Shown: positions 16,964 to 25,885, counted from the stretch's first letter. The stretch is 64,000 bases of DNA from Streptomyces sp. NBC_01463 (GCA_036227345.1 CP109468.1:3472001-3536000), one strand, 5' to 3'. Notes: generated by a model not told the origin, from the letters alone. Translations and numbers: made by a program.

Positions 16964-17554
16964 TCAGGAGCGGAGCGAGGGCGCGTCCACCGTGCTGCCG
17001 CTCTGGGCGGGGACGGCGGGGGCGCTGCCGCCCGCCCCGAACGGGAACTCGTTGATCTTGCGCCAGACGCTGTCCTGGCCCTGCTCGTACAGCGCGAAGG
17101 AACCGCAGGTCCACGACGCCTCGTAGTCCCCCAGCTCCGCGTAGGCCCGGTCCATCGCCGCTTCGGAGATGCCGTGCGCCACGGTCACGTGCGGGTGGTA
17201 CGGGAACTGGAGCTCGCGCACCAGCGGCCCCGAGGCGTCCCGGACCCGCTTCTGGAGCCAGGAGCAGGCCGAGGCGCCCTCGACGACCTGGACGAAGACG
17301 ACCGGCGAGAGCGGCCGGAAGGTGCCGGTGCCGGACAGGCGCATCGGGAAGGGGCGGCCGCCGGTCGCGATCGCGGCGAGATGCGCCTCGATCGCGGGCA
17401 GGTCGGCCGCCGCCGCCTCGGTCGGCGGCAGGAGGGTGACGTGGGTGGGGATGCCGTGTGCGGCAGGGTCCCCGAAGCTCGCGCGCCGCTCTTGGAGCAG
17501 GCTGCCGTAGGGCTCCGGGACCGCGATCGAAACGCCGAGCGTTACGGTCCCCAC
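16964..17554 (-). CDS. 2'-5' RNA ligase / 2H phosphoesterase family protein
   Basis: 196 aa. The two HxT motifs of the 2H family are present: THVTLLPP (about residue 38) and HPHVTVAHG (about residue 120). Such proteins hydrolyse 2',3'-cyclic or 2',5' phosphodiesters; the substrate here is unknown. The internal GTG at 17554 is preferred over 17593 because AGGAG lies 7 bases before it. It lies upstream of nothing co-directional except trpS behind it. Confidence 0.82.
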   Translation of the reverse strand: MGTVTLGVSIAVPEPYGSLLQERRASFGDPAAHGIPTHVTLLPPTEAAAADLPAIEAHLAAIATGGRPFPMRLSGTGTFRPLSPVVFVQVVEGASACSWLQKRVRDASGPLVRELQFPYHPHVTVAHGISEAAMDRAYAELGDYEASWTCGSFALYEQGQDSVWRKINEFPFGAGGSAPAVPAQSGSTVDAPSLRS

Positions 17555-17660
17555 GTCGTTCTCCTCAATCCTCGATGGTCTGTTTTCAGCCACTGACGGC
17601 CGGAAGCTTTACGCCGCCAGTGTGCCGCCTGTGGAGGTCCTGACGCCAGGGTCCTTGGAC

Positions 17661-18674
17661 TCAGTGCTTGGCGGGCAGAAGACCCATCCGGTCGTAGGTC
17701 CGCGCCAGGGTCTCGGCGGCGACGGCCCGGGCCTTCTCCGCTCCCTTGGCCAGGATGGAGTCCAGCGTCTCGGTGTCGTCGAGATATTCCTGGGTGCGGT
17801 CGCGGAACGGTGTGACGAAGTCGACCATGACCTCGGCGAGGTCCGTCTTCAGCGCACCGTAGCCCTTGCCCTCGTACTTCTGCTCCAGGTCGGCGACGGA
17901 CGTGTCGGTGAGGGTCGAGTAGATGGACAGCAGATTGCTGACGCCGGGCTTCTCGGCCGGGTCGAAACGGATCACGGTGTCGGTGTCCGTGACCGCGCTC
18001 TTCACCTTCTTGGCGGTCGCCTTCGGCTCGTCGAGGAGGTTGATCAGACCCTTGGGGTTCGCCGTCGACTTGCTCATCTTCGCGGACGGGTCCTGCAGGT
18101 CGTAGATCTTCCCGGTCTCCTTGAGGATGTACGGGTCCGGCACGGTGAAGGTGTCCCCGTAGGTGCCGTTGAACCGCTCGGCGAGATTACGGGTCAGCTC
18201 CAGGTGCTGGCGCTGGTCCTCGCCCACCGGGACCTGGTCGGCCTGGTAGAGCAGGATGTCGGCGACCATCAGCATCGGGTAGGTGAAGAGCCCGACCGTG
18301 GTGCGGTCGGCCCCCTGCTTGCCGGACTTGTCCTTGAACTGCGTCATCCGGGACGCCTCGCCGAACCCGGCCAGACAGTTCATGACCCACCCGAGCTGGG
18401 CGTGCTCGGGCACATGGCTCTGGACGAAGAGCGTGCAGCGCTCCGGGTCCACCCCGGCGGCGAGCAGCTGGGCGACGGCGAGCCGGGTGTTGGCACGCAG
18501 CTGCGCGGGGTCCTGCGGGACGGTGATCGCGTGCAGGTCGACCACCATGTAGAAGGCGTCGTGGGAGTCCTGGAGAGCCACCCACTGGCGGACCGCGCCG
18601 AGGTAGTTGCCGAGGTGGAACGAGCCTGCGGTGGGCTGGATTCCGGAGAGCACACGGGGACGTTCAGAGGCCAT
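17661..18674 (-). CDS. trpS: tryptophanyl-tRNA synthetase
   Basis: 337-aa class I aminoacyl-tRNA synthetase. It has the TrpRS opening [20 protein letters not shown] (HLGN is the HIGH motif), [22 protein letters not shown], and SAKMSKS as the KMSKS loop. Normal length. The ATG at 18674 ([11 protein letters not shown]) is chosen; an ATG three codons earlier (18683) is possible, and neither has a strong ribosome site. S. coelicolor has two TrpRS enzymes; this looks like the housekeeping type. Confidence 0.95.
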   Translation of the reverse strand: MASERPRVLSGIQPTAGSFHLGNYLGAVRQWVALQDSHDAFYMVVDLHAITVPQDPAQLRANTRLAVAQLLAAGVDPERCTLFVQSHVPEHAQLGWVMNCLAGFGEASRMTQFKDKSGKQGADRTTVGLFTYPMLMVADILLYQADQVPVGEDQRQHLELTRNLAERFNGTYGDTFTVPDPYILKETGKIYDLQDPSAKMSKSTANPKGLINLLDEPKATAKKVKSAVTDTDTVIRFDPAEKPGVSNLLSIYSTLTDTSVADLEQKYEGKGYGALKTDLAEVMVDFVTPFRDRTQEYLDDTETLDSILAKGAEKARAVAAETLARTYDRMGLLPAKH

Positions 18675-19024
18675 GGAACTCATTGTCTCAGGTGCGGAAC
18701 CGATCGCGGGCCGCCGGTGTAGGAAAGGTGTGAGGACGCGGGAGGGGGCTTGCGGCCGGGCTGGAGAGGGCCGTGCCACCGCTGACGATGGTCCGCCATT
18801 TCGCCAACGAATGTCGCGTTTCGACGCAAATGAGACCAGGAACACCCTGCACGCTCCGTCGAGCGGGGCTCGGGGCCGCCGGAAGCCGGCCCGGCAGGGC
18901 GGCCGTGCCCGCATACCAGCGGACAGCGCGGGCGCGCCGTGAAGTGAAGGTTTCCTCGTGGGCGATCCGACCGACGATACAAAGTGGGCACACCAACCCG
19001 AACCGCACGACGAACGGAGACCCC
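18675..19024. other. intergenic region between trpS and rocD
   Basis: Divergent upstream regions. I see no gene, riboswitch or T-box. A GGAGA at 19016-19020 is the rocD ribosome site. Confidence 0.5.
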
Positions 19025-20230
19025 GTGTCGACCACGGAACACGCCATCGCCTCCGCCGATGCGCACAGCGCGCACAACTACCATCCGCTGCCCGTCGTCG
19101 TCGCGACGGCGGAAGGGGCCTGGATGACCGATGTCGAGGGGCGGCGCTACCTCGACATGCTCGCGGGCTACTCGGCGCTCAACTTCGGCCACGGCAACCG
19201 CCGTCTGATCGACGCGGCCAAGGCGCAGCTGGAGCGGGTCACCCTCACCTCCCGGGCCTTCCACCACGACCGCTTCGCCGACTTCTGTACGCAGCTCGCC
19301 GAGCTGTGCGGCATGGAGATGGTGCTGCCGATGAACACCGGGGCGGAGGCCGTGGAGACCGCGGTGAAGACCGCGCGCAAGTGGGGCTACCGGGTCAAGG
19401 GCGTCCCGGACGGCATGGCGAAGATCATCGTCGCCTCGGACAACTTCCACGGCCGGACGACGACGATCATCAGCTTCTCCACGGACCACGAGGCCCGCGC
19501 GGACTTCGGCCCGTACACACCGGGGTTCGAGATCGTGCCGTACGGCGACCTGACCGCGCTGCGCGAGGCGATGACCGAGAACACCGTGGCGGTGCTCATC
19601 GAGCCGATCCAGGGCGAGGCCGGGGTGCTGGTCCCGCCTGCCGGCTATCTCCCCGGGGTCCGGGAGCTGACCCGCGAGCGGAACGTGCTGTTCATCGCGG
19701 ACGAGATCCAGTCGGGCCTCGGCCGGACCGGGAAGACCTTCGCGTGCGAGCACGAGGACGTCGTGCCGGACATGTACGTGCTCGGCAAGGCGCTGGGCGG
19801 GGGCGTGGTGCCGGTGTCGGCCGTGGTGTCGTCGGCGGCGGTGCTGGGGGTGTACCGCCCCGGGGAGCACGGTTCGACGTTCGGCGGCAATCCGCTGGCG
19901 TGCGCGGTGGCGCTGGAGGTCATCGCGATGCTGCGCACCGGCGAGTTCCAGGAGCGGGCGACCGAGCTGGGCGACCACCTCCACCAGGAGCTGGGGCTGA
20001 TGGTGGGCGGCGGCGCGGTGGACACGGTCCGGGGGCGCGGGCTGTGGGCGGGCGTCGACATCGCTCCCGGCCACGGCACGGGCCGGGAGATCTCCGAGAA
20101 GCTGATGGACCGGCGGGTGCTGGTGAAGGACACCCACGGCTCGACGATCCGGATCGCCCCGCCGCTGGTGATCAGCAAGGAGGACCTGGACTGGGGACTG
20201 GAGCAGCTGCGAGAGGTGCTGCGCGGCTGA
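19025..20230 (+). CDS. rocD: ornithine aminotransferase
   Basis: 401-aa class III PLP aminotransferase. Signs are [13 protein letters not shown] near the N-terminus, [14 protein letters not shown], the cofactor Asp in [15 protein letters not shown], and the PLP lysine in [10 protein letters not shown]. Pattern and length fit ornithine-oxo-acid transaminase (ornithine + 2-oxoglutarate to glutamate semialdehyde), used in arginine/proline interconversion. The GTG at 19025 is chosen for its GGAGA site and the normal [20 protein letters not shown] start; the open frame extends about 250 bases upstream without homology. Confidence 0.92.
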   Translation: MSTTEHAIASADAHSAHNYHPLPVVVATAEGAWMTDVEGRRYLDMLAGYSALNFGHGNRRLIDAAKAQLERVTLTSRAFHHDRFADFCTQLAELCGMEMVLPMNTGAEAVETAVKTARKWGYRVKGVPDGMAKIIVASDNFHGRTTTIISFSTDHEARADFGPYTPGFEIVPYGDLTALREAMTENTVAVLIEPIQGEAGVLVPPAGYLPGVRELTRERNVLFIADEIQSGLGRTGKTFACEHEDVVPDMYVLGKALGGGVVPVSAVVSSAAVLGVYRPGEHGSTFGGNPLACAVALEVIAMLRTGEFQERATELGDHLHQELGLMVGGGAVDTVRGRGLWAGVDIAPGHGTGREISEKLMDRRVLVKDTHGSTIRIAPPLVISKEDLDWGLEQLREVLRG

Positions 20231-20242
20231 GCCCGTACGCCC

Positions 20243-20284
20243 GGCGCACGGCGGTCGGCGCACGGCGGTCGGCGCACGGCGGTC
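20243..20284. repeat. three tandem copies of a 14-bp unit
   Basis: Unit GGCGCACGGCGGTC repeated exactly three times (42 bp) right after the rocD stop, in the 106-bp gap before the next gene. Probably a slippage product; no coding or hairpin role is evident. Confidence 0.9.
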
Positions 20285-20336
20285 GGCCGGGGGCGGCGAT
20301 CCTGCCCGCCCGTGCCTGCCCCAGTAGAGTCCCCGT

Positions 20337-21212
20337 GTGCTCCTGGGGATGATCTGCGCGCTCGGTTCCGCGGTCTGCTTCGGCACGGCCTCCGTCCTTC
20401 AGGCCGTCGCCGCGCGGGCGGCGGCGGAACCCGGAGCCGGGGCGGGCGTCGATCCGGCGCTGCTGCTGCGGGCCCTGCGGCAGTGGCGGTACGTCGCCGG
20501 GCTCGCTCTCGACGGCCTCGGCTTCGTCCTCCAGATCATCGCCCTGCGCTCGCTGCCCATCTACGCGGTCGGCGCGGCGCTGGCCGCGAGTCTCGCCGTG
20601 ACAGCGGTCGTCGCCGCCCGCCTGCTCAAGGTGCGGCTGAGCTCCACCGAGTGGACGGCCGTCGCCGTGGTCTGCGCGGGCCTGGGCATGCTGGGCCTCG
20701 CCTCCGGCGGTGAGGGCCATCTGACGGGCTCGGACGCGCTGCGCTGGTCGATGCTCGGGATCGCGGTCGGCATTCTGCTGCTGGGCACTGCGGCAGGGCG
20801 GCTGCCCGAGCGGGCCCGCGCGCTGGTTCTGGGGCTCGGCGCGGGCTGCGGGTTCGGGGTGGTGGAGGTCGCCGTCCGGCTGATCGACGACGTGTCACCG
20901 GGCGCGCTGCTGTCCAACCCCGCCACGTACGCGCTGCTGGTGGGCGGCGGTTCGGCGTTCCTGCTGCTCACCTCGGCGCTGCAACGCGGCTCGGTGACGA
21001 CGGCGACCGCCGGAATGGTCCTGGGCGAGACGATCGGGCCGGCGCTGGTGGGCGTCATCTGGCTCGGGGACCGTACCCGCGAAGGCCTCGGCTGGCTGGC
21101 GGTCACCGGCTTCGCGGTGGCGGTGGCGGGTGCGCTGGCCCTGGCCCGGTTCGGCGAGGCCCCGGCCGAGGTCACGACGGGCGGCGACGCGCCCGCGGTG
21201 AACCCGAGGTAG
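20337..21212 (+). CDS. DMT/EamA-like membrane protein
   Basis: 291-aa integral membrane protein with about ten hydrophobic helices arranged as two halves. The start LLGMICALGSAVCFGTASVL and the late segment GMVLGETIGPALVGVIWLGD fit the drug/metabolite transporter superfamily as seen in actinobacteria. The short Asp/Ser loop SGGEGHLTGSD separates the halves. Substrate unknown. GTG start at 20337 (another GTG at 20335 is out of frame). Confidence 0.75.
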   Translation: MLLGMICALGSAVCFGTASVLQAVAARAAAEPGAGAGVDPALLLRALRQWRYVAGLALDGLGFVLQIIALRSLPIYAVGAALAASLAVTAVVAARLLKVRLSSTEWTAVAVVCAGLGMLGLASGGEGHLTGSDALRWSMLGIAVGILLLGTAAGRLPERARALVLGLGAGCGFGVVEVAVRLIDDVSPGALLSNPATYALLVGGGSAFLLLTSALQRGSVTTATAGMVLGETIGPALVGVIWLGDRTREGLGWLAVTGFAVAVAGALALARFGEAPAEVTTGGDAPAVNPR

Positions 21213-21300
21213 GCGAGCGGCGCTTCCGGCGATACGGGCCATGGCGCAATGACGATCACGAGACCGCGTGGGGAGCCTCAGCTTCGAGCGTCGGCTCAGG

Positions 21301-21666
21301 TCACTGCTCGTGAGCGCAGCCGGGGTCCGGGTTCCGCGCGACGCCGATGACGTCGTCGAGCCGGTCGCGCACCGCCAGCAGGTCGGTGATCCGCTGTCCG
21401 ATGAGCGCGCGTTCGGCCATCAGCCGGTCCAGCAGGCCCGGGGGGACCTCGCCCGTGTCCACGCACGGCAGTACCTCGCGGACTGTGGTGCTTGCCAGGC
21501 CCGCGGCGTACAGCTGCTGGATCAGCCTGACGCGGGCGACGGCTGATTCGGGGTACTGCCGCTGGCCGCCGGCGCTGCGGTCAGCGGGGAGCAGATGCTG
21601 TTCCTCGTAGTAGCGCAGGGCTCGCACGCTCACCCCCGCTCGCTCGGCGACCTCACCGATCCGCAC
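21301..21666 (-). CDS. MerR-family transcriptional regulator
   Basis: 121 aa. RIGEVAERAGVSVRALRYYEE is the MerR winged helix (residues 2-20), followed by the RQYPESAVARVRLIQQLYAAGL second helix pair (landmarks RQYPE and LIQQLYAAGL) and a C-terminal coiled-coil dimer helix. The one Cys pair is not in a metal-binding arrangement, so a redox or organic signal is as likely as metal. The GTG at 21666 follows GGAGGAGG. It is divergent from an oxidoreductase with a MerR-type promoter between them. Confidence 0.88.
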   Translation of the reverse strand: MRIGEVAERAGVSVRALRYYEEQHLLPADRSAGGQRQYPESAVARVRLIQQLYAAGLASTTVREVLPCVDTGEVPPGLLDRLMAERALIGQRITDLLAVRDRLDDVIGVARNPDPGCAHEQ

Positions 21667-21703
21667 CTGTCCTCCTCCGGCCGGAGAGTTCCGGCTTGCC
21701 GAT

Positions 21704-21735
21704 TTGCACCTCACGTCAACGTCAGGTTCTAGAGT
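21704..21735 (+). promoter_or_regulatory. MerR-type promoter with 20-bp spacer and palindromic operator
   Basis: TTGCAC (21704-21709) and TAGAGT (21730-21735) are separated by 20 bp instead of 17-18, the hallmark of MerR-activated promoters. An inverted repeat ACCTnACGTnnACGTnAGGT (21708-21727, 16 of 20 positions symmetric) fills the spacer, exactly where MerR dimers twist the DNA. It points toward the oxidoreductase gene at 21790. Confidence 0.75.
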
Positions 21736-21789
21736 AGCGGGCGTCGAATGAACACGTCATTTCGGCCCATAAAGGTAAGGCAGGACACT

Positions 21790-22701
21790 ATGCGTGCAGC
21801 TCGCTTCCACGAGTACGGCGGCGTGGACAACCTGGTGATCGAGCAGGCGCCCGACCCTCGTCCCGGACCTGGCGAGATCCGTATTCGCGTCGCGGCGGCC
21901 AGCGTCAATCCCATCGACTGGAAGCTGCGCTCCGGCGCTCTGCACCAGTTCCTTCCGGTGGAGCTGCCCGCCGTTCCCGGGCGGGACGCCGTCGGCGTGG
22001 TCGACGAGGTCGGTGCCGGTGTGACGGGGGTGAGCGCCGGTGACCGTGTCTTCGGGCTGGGTGGTGTCACCGGGGCCACCGCCGAGCTGGTCGTTCTCTC
22101 GGCCTGGGCCCCCGCCCCCGCCGAGTGGAGCGACGAGCAGGCCGCGGCCGCCGGTCTCGCTTCGGCGACCGCGATGGGCGGGCTGAACGCGCTCGGCCCT
22201 CTCGCGGGGCGCACCCTGCTCGTCGAGGGGGCGGCCGGAGGGGTGGGCAGTGCCGCCGTCGAGATCGCCGTGGCGCAGGGCGCCACCGTGATCGGGACGG
22301 CGAGCGAGCGCAACCACGAGTTCCTCGCCTCGCTCGGCGCCACGCCCACGACGTACGGCCCGGGCCTCGCGCAGCGCCTCGCCGCGCCGGCGCCGCACGG
22401 CATCGACATCGTCCTCGACACCGCGGCCTCCGGCTCCCTGGACGACCTCGTCGCGATCGCGGGCGACCCGACGCGCGTCGCGACGGTCGCCGACCACGCG
22501 CGCGGGGAGCGCCTGGGCACGCACGTGGTCAACGCCGAGAACGACTCGGCCCTGCTGTCCGCAGCGGCCGAACTGGGCCGGCAGGGCCGCTACACACCCC
22601 GCATCGAGCAGAGCTACCCAATGGAGAAGATCGCCGACGCCCACGCCCACGCCGAGCGCGGCCGCACCCGCGGCAAGATCGTCATCTCCGTTCTAATCTG
22701 A
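21790..22701 (+). CDS. NADP-dependent zinc-independent alcohol dehydrogenase / quinone oxidoreductase
   Basis: 303-aa MDR-superfamily enzyme of the quinone-oxidoreductase branch: ARFHEYGGVDNLVIE start, VNPIDWKLRSG, PGRDAVGVVDEVGAGV, and the nucleotide-binding LLVEGAAGGVGSAAVEIA. The catalytic-zinc and structural-zinc cysteines are missing, as expected for this branch. It probably reduces quinones or enals with NADPH. The ATG at 21790 is chosen over 21748 because it starts the conserved MRAARF segment. Likely activated by the divergent MerR in response to an electrophile or redox signal (inference). Confidence 0.88.
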   Translation: MRAARFHEYGGVDNLVIEQAPDPRPGPGEIRIRVAAASVNPIDWKLRSGALHQFLPVELPAVPGRDAVGVVDEVGAGVTGVSAGDRVFGLGGVTGATAELVVLSAWAPAPAEWSDEQAAAAGLASATAMGGLNALGPLAGRTLLVEGAAGGVGSAAVEIAVAQGATVIGTASERNHEFLASLGATPTTYGPGLAQRLAAPAPHGIDIVLDTAASGSLDDLVAIAGDPTRVATVADHARGERLGTHVVNAENDSALLSAAAELGRQGRYTPRIEQSYPMEKIADAHAHAERGRTRGKIVISVLI

Positions 22702-22705
22702 CGGG

Positions 22706-23200
22706 GTGACGAAACCTGAGGGGAGCCTGGTGCCGCGCCCGGGCGCGCGCGTGGTGTTGCTGGACGACACCGGTCGGGTACTGCTGTTCTCCGCCCTGAA
22801 CAAGGAGGACGGCACCGTCCGGTGGTTCACCCCTGGAGGCGGACTTGAGCCGGGCGAGAGCCACGAGCAGGCAGCCCTGCGGGAGTTGCGGGAAGAGACC
22901 GGGCTGACGAACCTCTCGCTGGGGCCCGAGATCTGGCGAGGGCGTCCGTGGACAGCGGTCCGGGACGGCGTCACCCATGAGGTTCGCCAGCGCTACTACA
23001 TGGCCCGGACGCCTGCGTTCCAGGTCGACACCTCGGCTTTCGAGGAGATCGAGAAGGCCGCGATCACCGGGCACCGCTGGTGGACCGTGGCGGAACTGGC
23101 CGCGACCTCCGATGTGCTGCGGCCGGCCGAGCTGCCGGAACTATTGGCGTCGTTGCTGAACGACGGCCCGCCGAACCGGCCGATCCCCGTGGACGGCTGA
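22706..23200 (+). CDS. NUDIX hydrolase
   Basis: 164 aa. The NUDIX box is complete: GGGLEPGESHEQAALRELRE followed by ETGL (about residues 48-71), fitting Gx5Ex7REUxEExGU. It hydrolyses a nucleoside diphosphate linked to some group X; the substrate cannot be told. The GTG start lies 4 bases after the oxidoreductase stop, so it is in the same MerR-controlled transcript. Confidence 0.9.
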   Translation: MTKPEGSLVPRPGARVVLLDDTGRVLLFSALNKEDGTVRWFTPGGGLEPGESHEQAALRELREETGLTNLSLGPEIWRGRPWTAVRDGVTHEVRQRYYMARTPAFQVDTSAFEEIEKAAITGHRWWTVAELAATSDVLRPAELPELLASLLNDGPPNRPIPVDG

Positions 23201-23218
23201 GCACACCGCCGGCCGACC

Positions 23219-23247
23219 GCCCCACTGCCGCGTCCCGGCGGTGGGGC
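23219..23247. terminator. terminator between the NUDIX and DUF397 genes
   Basis: GCCCCACTGCCG (23219-23230) pairs with 23236-23247 (12 bp, one U-G pair), 5-base loop, followed by TTCTC. The two genes are convergent, so it can end both. Confidence 0.7.
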
Positions 23248-23260
23248 TTCTCATGCGCCC

Positions 23261-23470
23261 TCAGGCAGCGTCGAACTCGCCACCCTTGACGCCTGCCACG
23301 AAGCAGGCGAACGAGGCGGCGGGGATGCTCAGAACCGGACCGGCCGGGACCTTGGAGTCACGGACCGGGATGACGCCGTGCACGGCGACGAGGTTCGTGG
23401 CGACCTCGATGCAGTCGCCGCCGTTGTTGCTGTACGAGGACTTGAACCAGCGGGGGGATTCGGTCGTCAC
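23261..23470 (-). CDS. DUF397 protein
   Basis: 69 aa, a complete single DUF397 domain: WFKSSYSNNGGDCIEVA, then VPVRDSK-like IPVRDSKVPAGP and the final FVAGVKGGEFD. DUF397 proteins partner XRE regulators of the WhiJ type in Streptomyces and affect development. Its GTG overlaps the XRE stop by four bases (GTGA), so the pair is translationally coupled. Confidence 0.9.
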   Translation of the reverse strand: MTTESPRWFKSSYSNNGGDCIEVATNLVAVHGVIPVRDSKVPAGPVLSIPAASFACFVAGVKGGEFDAA

Positions 23471-24303
23471 GGGATGCCCTTTCGCAACTCACTGATCATG
23501 GCCACGGATGCCGCTTGTGACATCGCTTCGCCTTGTAGTTGATGGTAGGCCGTCAACATGGGCACCACAGAGGCGCTTTCCCGGTCCAGGTGTCCCTGAG
23601 CCTGAGACTCCGCGTAACAGAGCACGGACCGATCCGACAGCGTCAGCAGATTGACGGGCAGGTCAAACGTGCGGCGCTCGCCAATCTCGTACGGTGCCAC
23701 CTGGAGCAGCGTGTTCGGCAGTCCGGCGAACTCGACGAGACGCGCTAACTGAGCGTCCATCACGGCAGCCCCGCCAATAGGCCGGCGGATGCAGCTCTCG
23801 TCCAGGGTGACGAACACCATGGGGGGACGGGGCCGCACCAGCGCCGCTTGCCGCTCTGCCAAGAACGAGACGCGTTCCTCGGCCTGTTCGGGAGTGATGG
23901 CACCTCGCCGCACAGCGCTGTCCGCCAACACCCTTGCGTACTCCGGCGTCTGCAACAGCCCCGGAATGATCCCAATGTTGTAGAGCCGGATCTCCACGGC
24001 CCGGCTCTCATGGCCGACGTACTGCGGGAAGCCCTCCAGAAGCGATCCGTGTCGGATCTCGCGCCACTGGCGCTCGAACGTGTCAGCGGTTTCTCCAGTG
24101 TCGAAAACGCGATCCGCACTGCGCGAAAAGCGGAGAGTTGGCATCTTGCGACCAACTTCCACGGCCGAGATGTGCGTGCCGGAGTACCCCATCCGTTCGC
24201 CCAGCTCTTCCTGTTTCCACGCGCGAGCCTCACGTGAACGGCGGATACGCGCCCCGAAGGCAGCTTGCGGGCTGCTCTCTGGGTCCAAGTCCTTGCGGTT
24301 CAA
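23467..24303 (-). CDS. WhiJ-type XRE regulator with DUF5753 domain
   Basis: 278 aa by my start. The XRE helix-turn-helix lies at residues about 14-70 (FGARIRRSREARAWKQEELG, MGYSGTHISAVEVGRK), followed by the DUF5753 domain (IRLYNIGIIPGLLQTPEYAR, VTLDESCIRRPIGG, LTLSDRSVLCYAESQ). A TTG at 24303 is the only start in the right place that gives the family's usual length; the ribosome site is poor, so the start is uncertain. Coupled to the DUF397 gene and divergent from four small genes, the standard layout of whiJ-like loci. Confidence 0.85.
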   Translation of the reverse strand: MNRKDLDPESSPQAAFGARIRRSREARAWKQEELGERMGYSGTHISAVEVGRKMPTLRFSRSADRVFDTGETADTFERQWREIRHGSLLEGFPQYVGHESRAVEIRLYNIGIIPGLLQTPEYARVLADSAVRRGAITPEQAEERVSFLAERQAALVRPRPPMVFVTLDESCIRRPIGGAAVMDAQLARLVEFAGLPNTLLQVAPYEIGERRTFDLPVNLLTLSDRSVLCYAESQAQGHLDRESASVVPMLTAYHQLQGEAMSQAASVAMISELRKGIP

Positions 24304-24409
24304 GTCGACATCACCAGTCTTCCGTTCATGACTGACACGTTGAACAGCTCCCGACCCTAGGCCACGCTGAACGCCCTTGGTAGTGAAATGACTACAGAGA
24401 GGTGCGGTC

Positions 24410-24649
24410 ATGCATGAGCAGAACCGCGTCCAACTCCCGCCCGCCGGGACGCTCATGGTGGACAGCGGCCATGACGACCGCGTCGGGGAGTTCCGGGGCG
24501 TCGCCGGCCCGTACTGGTCGCTGCGGCCCATCGGTGGGGGGCCCGAGTGGGAAGCCGACCCCGCGTGCGTCCGGCCCGCCACCCGTGACGAGCGGCTCGG
24601 CGCCCGTACCGCGTACGAGAACGCCAGGAGCCGGGGGGAAGTGGCATGA
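24410..24649 (+). CDS. small conserved streptomycete protein of a WhiJ-like locus
   Basis: 79 aa. Core segments GTLMVDSGHDDRVGEF and YWSLRPIGGGPEWEADP look like a small beta-barrel, of a type I associate with XRE/DUF397 loci in streptomycetes. No named domain recognised. First of four genes linked by 4-base ATGA/GTGA overlaps, divergent from the XRE gene. Confidence 0.7.
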   Translation: MHEQNRVQLPPAGTLMVDSGHDDRVGEFRGVAGPYWSLRPIGGGPEWEADPACVRPATRDERLGARTAYENARSRGEVA

Positions 24650-24822
24650 CCGCCCACAGCGCCGGCACCGCCGGGTGCCGGGTCTGCCAGGAGTTCGAGC
24701 TGGCCGCATCCGTGGCCCGGAGCGAGAGGGACGAGAGCAGGGCGACCGACTGCCGGGTGCTGCACAGGCGGCACCTGGACGCCGAACACGCGGCGCACGG
24801 AGAGCAAGGAGAGCAGTCGTGA
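24646..24822 (+). CDS. 58-aa Cys/His-rich protein, possible zinc knuckle
   Basis: Below the usual length cut-off for gene calls. ATG overlaps the previous stop (ATGA) and its TGA overlaps the next GTG (GTGA). It has CRVC (residues 11-14) and, after a charged helix, CRVLHRRHLDAEH (from residue 36); the CxxC plus Cys/His spacing could bind one zinc. No named family recognised, but coupling on both sides makes it a real gene. Confidence 0.7.
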   Translation: MTAHSAGTAGCRVCQEFELAASVARSERDESRATDCRVLHRRHLDAEHAAHGEQGEQS

Positions 24823-25046
24823 AGCGCGTCTCCGGCGGGGCGAGCGAGCCGCCCCCGGCATGGCATCGCGTCGGCCCGGACCCGGAGTCCCGCGCCCGGT
24901 TCCTCGCCGCGCTGGACCTCGCGATCGAGCGGCGCGTCAGCGAGTGCGCGGCCGAGGCGGCCGGGCTTGAGGCGCTCGCGGCCGCCGTCGAAGCGGTGGC
25001 CGCGGCGTTGAAGGGCGTGGACGGTCCCCGGGGGCGTGCCACGTGA
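24819..25046 (+). CDS. 75-aa helical protein of the same operon
   Basis: GTG start overlapping the previous stop. The second half (ARFLAALDLAIERRVSECA, then an Ala-rich stretch to about residue 66) is a long amphipathic helix, perhaps a coiled coil. The stop overlaps the next GTG. Function unknown. Confidence 0.65.
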   Translation: MKRVSGGASEPPPAWHRVGPDPESRARFLAALDLAIERRVSECAAEAAGLEALAAAVEAVAAALKGVDGPRGRAT

Positions 25047-25885
25047 CCGGTACGGGCTACGCGGCCGAGATCACCGTGACCGACGGGCAGCGTGCCGTGT
25101 CGCTGGGCGAGGTCGTGGTGCGCAATCGCCGGCTCGCCCTCCGGTGGCTGCGGCGGGAGGCGTTTCGGCTCGCGGAGGGGACCGGCGCTCCGTCCGGCTC
25201 GGGGCATCTTGGGCGGCCCGACGTGCGGTCGGCCGTCCTGAGGAGCCGCACCGTGCTGGACGGGCTGTGGGACTGGGCCGAGGACCACGCGCAGCAGGAC
25301 GAGGCGATGGGGCGGCTGGAATCCGGGTGCCCCGACGCGTTCACCGTGGTCGATCCCGTCGCGGGGCTGCTGGTGACGCTCGCCGTGCGGCGCGTCCGGT
25401 CGAGTCCGGTTGCCGCCTCGGAGCGGGCACCGATGGCGCCGGTCGGCGCCCCCGCGCACCTCGCCTCAGGGCAGCACTCGTACGAGCGCGTCCAGCGTGC
25501 CCGCCCAGGCGCTGTCGGTCGGGGTTCCGTAGCCGATGACCAGTGCCTCGCGTCGCGCCTCGGCGTCCGGGTGCCGGAAGGCGGACAGGCCCTGCACCGC
25601 GAGCCCCTGCCAGGCCGCCGAGCGGACCACCTCGGCCTCGCTGCCCTCCGGGAGTTCGAGCACGGCGTGCAGCCCGGCGGCGATTCCGGTGACGCGGAGA
25701 GAGGGGGCCCTCTCCGCCAGTGCCGCGACGAGCTGGTCGCGGCGGTTGCGGTAGCGCAGGCGCATGGAGCGCACATGACGGTCGTACGCGCCGGAGGCGA
25801 TGAACTCCGCCAGTGTCAGCTGGTCCAGCGCGCTCGACGCCCAGTCGCTCCAGCCCTTGGCGGCGGTCACCTCGCCCACCAGTGA
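25043..25885 (+). CDS. last small-operon protein; frame runs far into the antisense mocR gene
   Basis: GTG overlapping the previous stop (GTGA). The first 125 or so residues look like a real protein (ITVTDGQRAVSLGEVVVRN, LALRWLRREAFRLAEG, GLWDWAEDHAQQDEAMGRLE). From about residue 141 the frame enters the 3' half of the oppositely oriented mocR gene and continues for another 139 codons of low-complexity Arg/Gly-rich sequence with no family features. Either the natural stop was lost or the protein carries a non-functional tail; the C-terminal boundary should not be trusted. Confidence 0.5.
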   Translation: MTGTGYAAEITVTDGQRAVSLGEVVVRNRRLALRWLRREAFRLAEGTGAPSGSGHLGRPDVRSAVLRSRTVLDGLWDWAEDHAQQDEAMGRLESGCPDAFTVVDPVAGLLVTLAVRRVRSSPVAASERAPMAPVGAPAHLASGQHSYERVQRARPGAVGRGSVADDQCLASRLGVRVPEGGQALHREPLPGRRADHLGLAALREFEHGVQPGGDSGDAERGGPLRQCRDELVAAVAVAQAHGAHMTVVRAGGDELRQCQLVQRARRPVAPALGGGHLAHQ

